From contig JAZNRH010000084.1 of assembly GCA_045590615.1 (NCBI GenBank), forward strand, positions 1-33,003: a stretch of DNA of 33,003 nt, written 5' to 3'. This DNA comes from RGIG6353 sp045590615 (lineage in GTDB: Bacteria; Bacillota; Clostridia; Oscillospirales; SIG627). Each line of letters opens with the position of its first letter. The stretch's first letter is position 1. This document shows, in pieces, positions 31,701 through 33,003 of this stretch. The position numbers were made by a program, and so were the translations under genes. The notes below the pieces were generated by a model. It did not search any database. It saw only the letters and a program-made list of their open reading frames with translations, and was not told the DNA's origin.

Positions 31701-33003
31701 TCTGTTAATAACCGTAACGAGTTCAGCTCTCGTAATATTTGCATCGGGACGGAACGTACCGTCTGGATATCCGTTCAGAATATTTTTATCAGCAAGAGCT
31801 ATGATTGCCGAATAAAACTTATTCGTTTCATCCACATCATCGAAGCATGAGCTTGATGACTCATATTTGAATATACTGTTTATAAGCTGGGCGACTTCTC
31901 CTCTTGAGATTTCCTCGTTCGGATAAAAACGTGAGGAGTTGAGGTAGGAGAGCAGACCAAGTGACTCAAGGTAAGCAACGTCCTTGAAAAACCAATCGCT
32001 TGTTGTACAGTCGATAAAGTTTGAAGTTGAGTATGAGATTTCGAAATTGTTTTCAATAAGTCTTGAAAGGATAGCAACTGTCTCTGCACGGGTAACGTTA
32101 GCCTCAGGAGCAAAATTTCCGTTGGGATAGCCTTGAATATACGCTGTATTTGCACCGTTGTACTTGAATAATTCATTGGTGTTTTTAAGTTCATTTACCG
32201 TAATGTAAGCTTCAGGGATATATTCAAGGTAAAGACAAGTATTGACGAATTTAGAACCGATTTCAGCGTAACCAAGCGTTTCATTGGTGGTCCATTCGTT
32301 TTTCCATTCGATATTTGAAACAAGCTCTTCATTGAATCCACTTGCAAAGGAGTAGGAAACGGTCATGTATCTTGTGTTTTGAGCTGTAAAGTTCGCAAAC
32401 GGATAAACGTCAATACCTATAATCCAACCCTTAGCATCAGGGAAGCAGTTGGCAATATTAACCGACTGAGTATTCTTGATACTGTAGTCTGCGGGAAGGA
32501 TTGCCGTGTAGCTTTTAACAGCGCCACTCTCGTCCATCGTCCAGAGCACGTACTTTGATTTTAAGCCGACGGTAGACTCGACATTGATAGAGCCTTGACG
32601 CTTTCCCAAGTGGAAGCCCATCGTTACGAGCTCATCGACGGGAATGATTTGCTCAGGAAGATAAGCGTATCTGAAATAAATGTTGTTAAAACCAAAGAGA
32701 AGGTTTTTTGTATTCATTTTACCAAAATAAGCCTTAGCTGCGGTATATCTTGATATATGCTTGTTGCTGGTAGCCGTCATATAGTAGGTGGAGTTGAGGT
32801 TGGCAGTTTCTGTACCCGTCCACGTACCGGCTATAAAGTCTTGCGAACTTTTGTTAACACTAAGCCATTTTTCTGTGTTTTTTTCGACAAGCACTCCAAT
32901 GTCGTTTCTTGCTTTTGCATCACCTTCAACCCAAACGGCAGTAAGTTTACCTGTCGTCGTGTTGTTTACGTAATAGATACCTGCAGAAAGCCCATCTATT
33001 TTA
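28722..33003 (-). CDS. SLH surface protein with glycosidase-like barrel and a different N-terminal region (paralogue 4, partial)
   Basis: The frame is open to the right edge, giving about 1426 residues with the start missing. The N-terminal part in view (about 32190-33003) is not the phosphoesterase-like domain of the other SLH paralogues; it looks beta-rich (for example TWTGTETANLNSTYY) and I could not identify it. Three SLH repeats follow (about 31560-32190; motifs TRAE, SRGE, TRAE). Then come the beta domain, the barrel with IYLDGLESFA (about 30207-30236) and the C-terminal beta domains, closely like the other three genes. The insert RGQCGTSKAAHKAD is present. An internal GTG near 32894 is not a credible start because coding continues upstream without interruption. 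No signal peptide is visible because the start is missing. Confidence 0.78.
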   Translation of the reverse strand, partial: KIDGLSAGIYYVNNTTTGKLTAVWVEGDAKARNDIGVLVEKNTEKWLSVNKSSQDFIAGTWTGTETANLNSTYYMTATSNKHISRYTAAKAYFGKMNTKNLLFGFNNIYFRYAYLPEQIIPVDELVTMGFHLGKRQGSINVESTVGLKSKYVLWTMDESGAVKSYTAILPADYSIKNTQSVNIANCFPDAKGWIIGIDVYPFANFTAQNTRYMTVSYSFASGFNEELVSNIEWKNEWTTNETLGYAEIGSKFVNTCLYLEYIPEAYITVNELKNTNELFKYNGANTAYIQGYPNGNFAPEANVTRAETVAILSRLIENNFEISYSTSNFIDCTTSDWFFKDVAYLESLGLLSYLNSSRFYPNEEISRGEVAQLINSIFKYESSSSCFDDVDETNKFYSAIIALADKNILNGYPDGTFRPDANITRAELVTVINRAFNLIANENTVDMRSIKKTFNDVSGHWAEYQILMAANDNVFGSNYYSLGESPLSETATQISFENQHIKVVINKSGAIIDEIINKATGKNIVAPSVSPWFSYLTENRVNVSPISAEIENGRLKLSYSNGIKIYCIIEVHDNYFSVELDSNIPNTITDIIFCNLSVNSPWELDNPDAYGLSAIPMTTTVNIDYYPGGSAKIAKAKAYSYLGVDSIGSKVGVAFSNMNDHRQHLKCITDNIDPDKGITSTFGGAYTYDNPDIYGDYVITSGNLTIQNATQTAELLKEYSIDEIHIHQGGSTFIQGDFNFVCACTDTEKKEGTFIDADTFKKRIGQEFIDKGVYLGLHTYSSLVSPSATSILVNPQYQQDIIKHEVVWTLENDITASQTTINTKEDASSLNVSSTFIPYGSTFTNHFLVDEEIIKVVSSSVDGFTSVSRGQCGTSKAAHKADTKVYQLAGYYGGFQPKPLSNLFYKVAELTAKTYNEGSFETIYLDGLESFARKDYIDTTISFYAYAEFVRAIVSACEDDPLIEFSTMQPCLWAARGRGGAIDHPRRAYKPHMTLHINSQSKYLNYFYTATAGWFNYCSDKDSQYKDTVIRSLYRDDMDQMGSLALAYNFGTVTQYFTLTSVNDNTRIGPNFMYYGLYSRLRKGNYFAPEVKKQIIDGEYEYKIIKLDDGSWAFKEMSYKKHKIHDLSESFFTTISSNNTFDAQTPFIRIENRYTAPNNADDSVLIYNFDETVLAKDLIGSYSIPVTNAKNKYALKLRVCGNNSSDALLISLDGVDKSDYSGRYDYFVPLNFEGWRDIVLVEANNEDYDGYSFPNIKVGGTTGNVSYRRLVDFEKLNLVQVSYSGDCEGVYIDTLTAFTPADAPVTNPSITINGETITFNAELHSSDYIEYYPEYNKAYLNYYTQIYNTNGTWKDDEAHTKEITFTGSVTAPSGNFVFSYAATPSTDLVSRAQVVFGFGGKIIKNPDDWTAPEIDMPTDIEKVALY

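Overview
The window reads as a low-GC, monoderm Bacillota chromosome, most likely an uncultured Clostridia of the Oscillospirales/gut type. This rests on strong AGGAGG-type ribosome binding sites, near-consensus sigma-A promoters, occasional TTG/GTG starts, S-layer-homology (SLH) surface proteins and Clostridia-type intergenic hairpin repeats. The genus cannot be fixed from the sequence. No rRNA or tRNA gene, CRISPR array, phage or insertion sequence was found.

Bases 1-8116 hold housekeeping and small-molecule genes. After the 3' end of an unidentified membrane protein comes a MITE-like hairpin element. Then, on the minus strand, come a uracil/xanthine permease with a leader terminator, a cytoplasmic SGNH hydrolase, and rpsU followed by asd (aspartate-semialdehyde dehydrogenase). 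On the plus strand are a lipoprotein alkaline phosphatase, then an OPA-like MFS transporter overlapping by 4 nt a divergent cysteine-synthase-family enzyme. This group suggests handling of an organophosphate or amino-acid derivative.

Bases 8131-8504 are an intergenic element with 35-bp terminal inverted repeats and an ordered set of hairpins separated by GTGAAAT/ATTTCAC. Bases 8522-13736 (minus) are a complete argC-argJ-argB-argD-argF operon, enough for glutamate to citrulline through the acetyl-recycling route. A type Ic aspartate aminotransferase (minus) and a MazF-type toxin with no visible antitoxin (plus) follow, then a second copy of the hairpin element at 16009-16282.

From 16290 to the right edge (about half the window) there are four minus-strand paralogues of very large proteins sharing a beta domain, a TIM-barrel glycosidase-like domain and C-terminal beta domains. 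Two carry a signal peptide, a degenerate metallophosphoesterase-like domain and three SLH repeats. One has lost signal and SLH and would be cytoplasmic. The fourth (cut by the window edge) has SLH repeats but a different N-terminal region. Transcription runs from right to left: edge gene, terminator, leaderless paralogue, 11-nt gap, secreted paralogue, terminator, new promoter, last secreted paralogue. I could not assign the catalytic domain to a named glycoside hydrolase family, so this array is the best candidate here for an undescribed surface glycan system.
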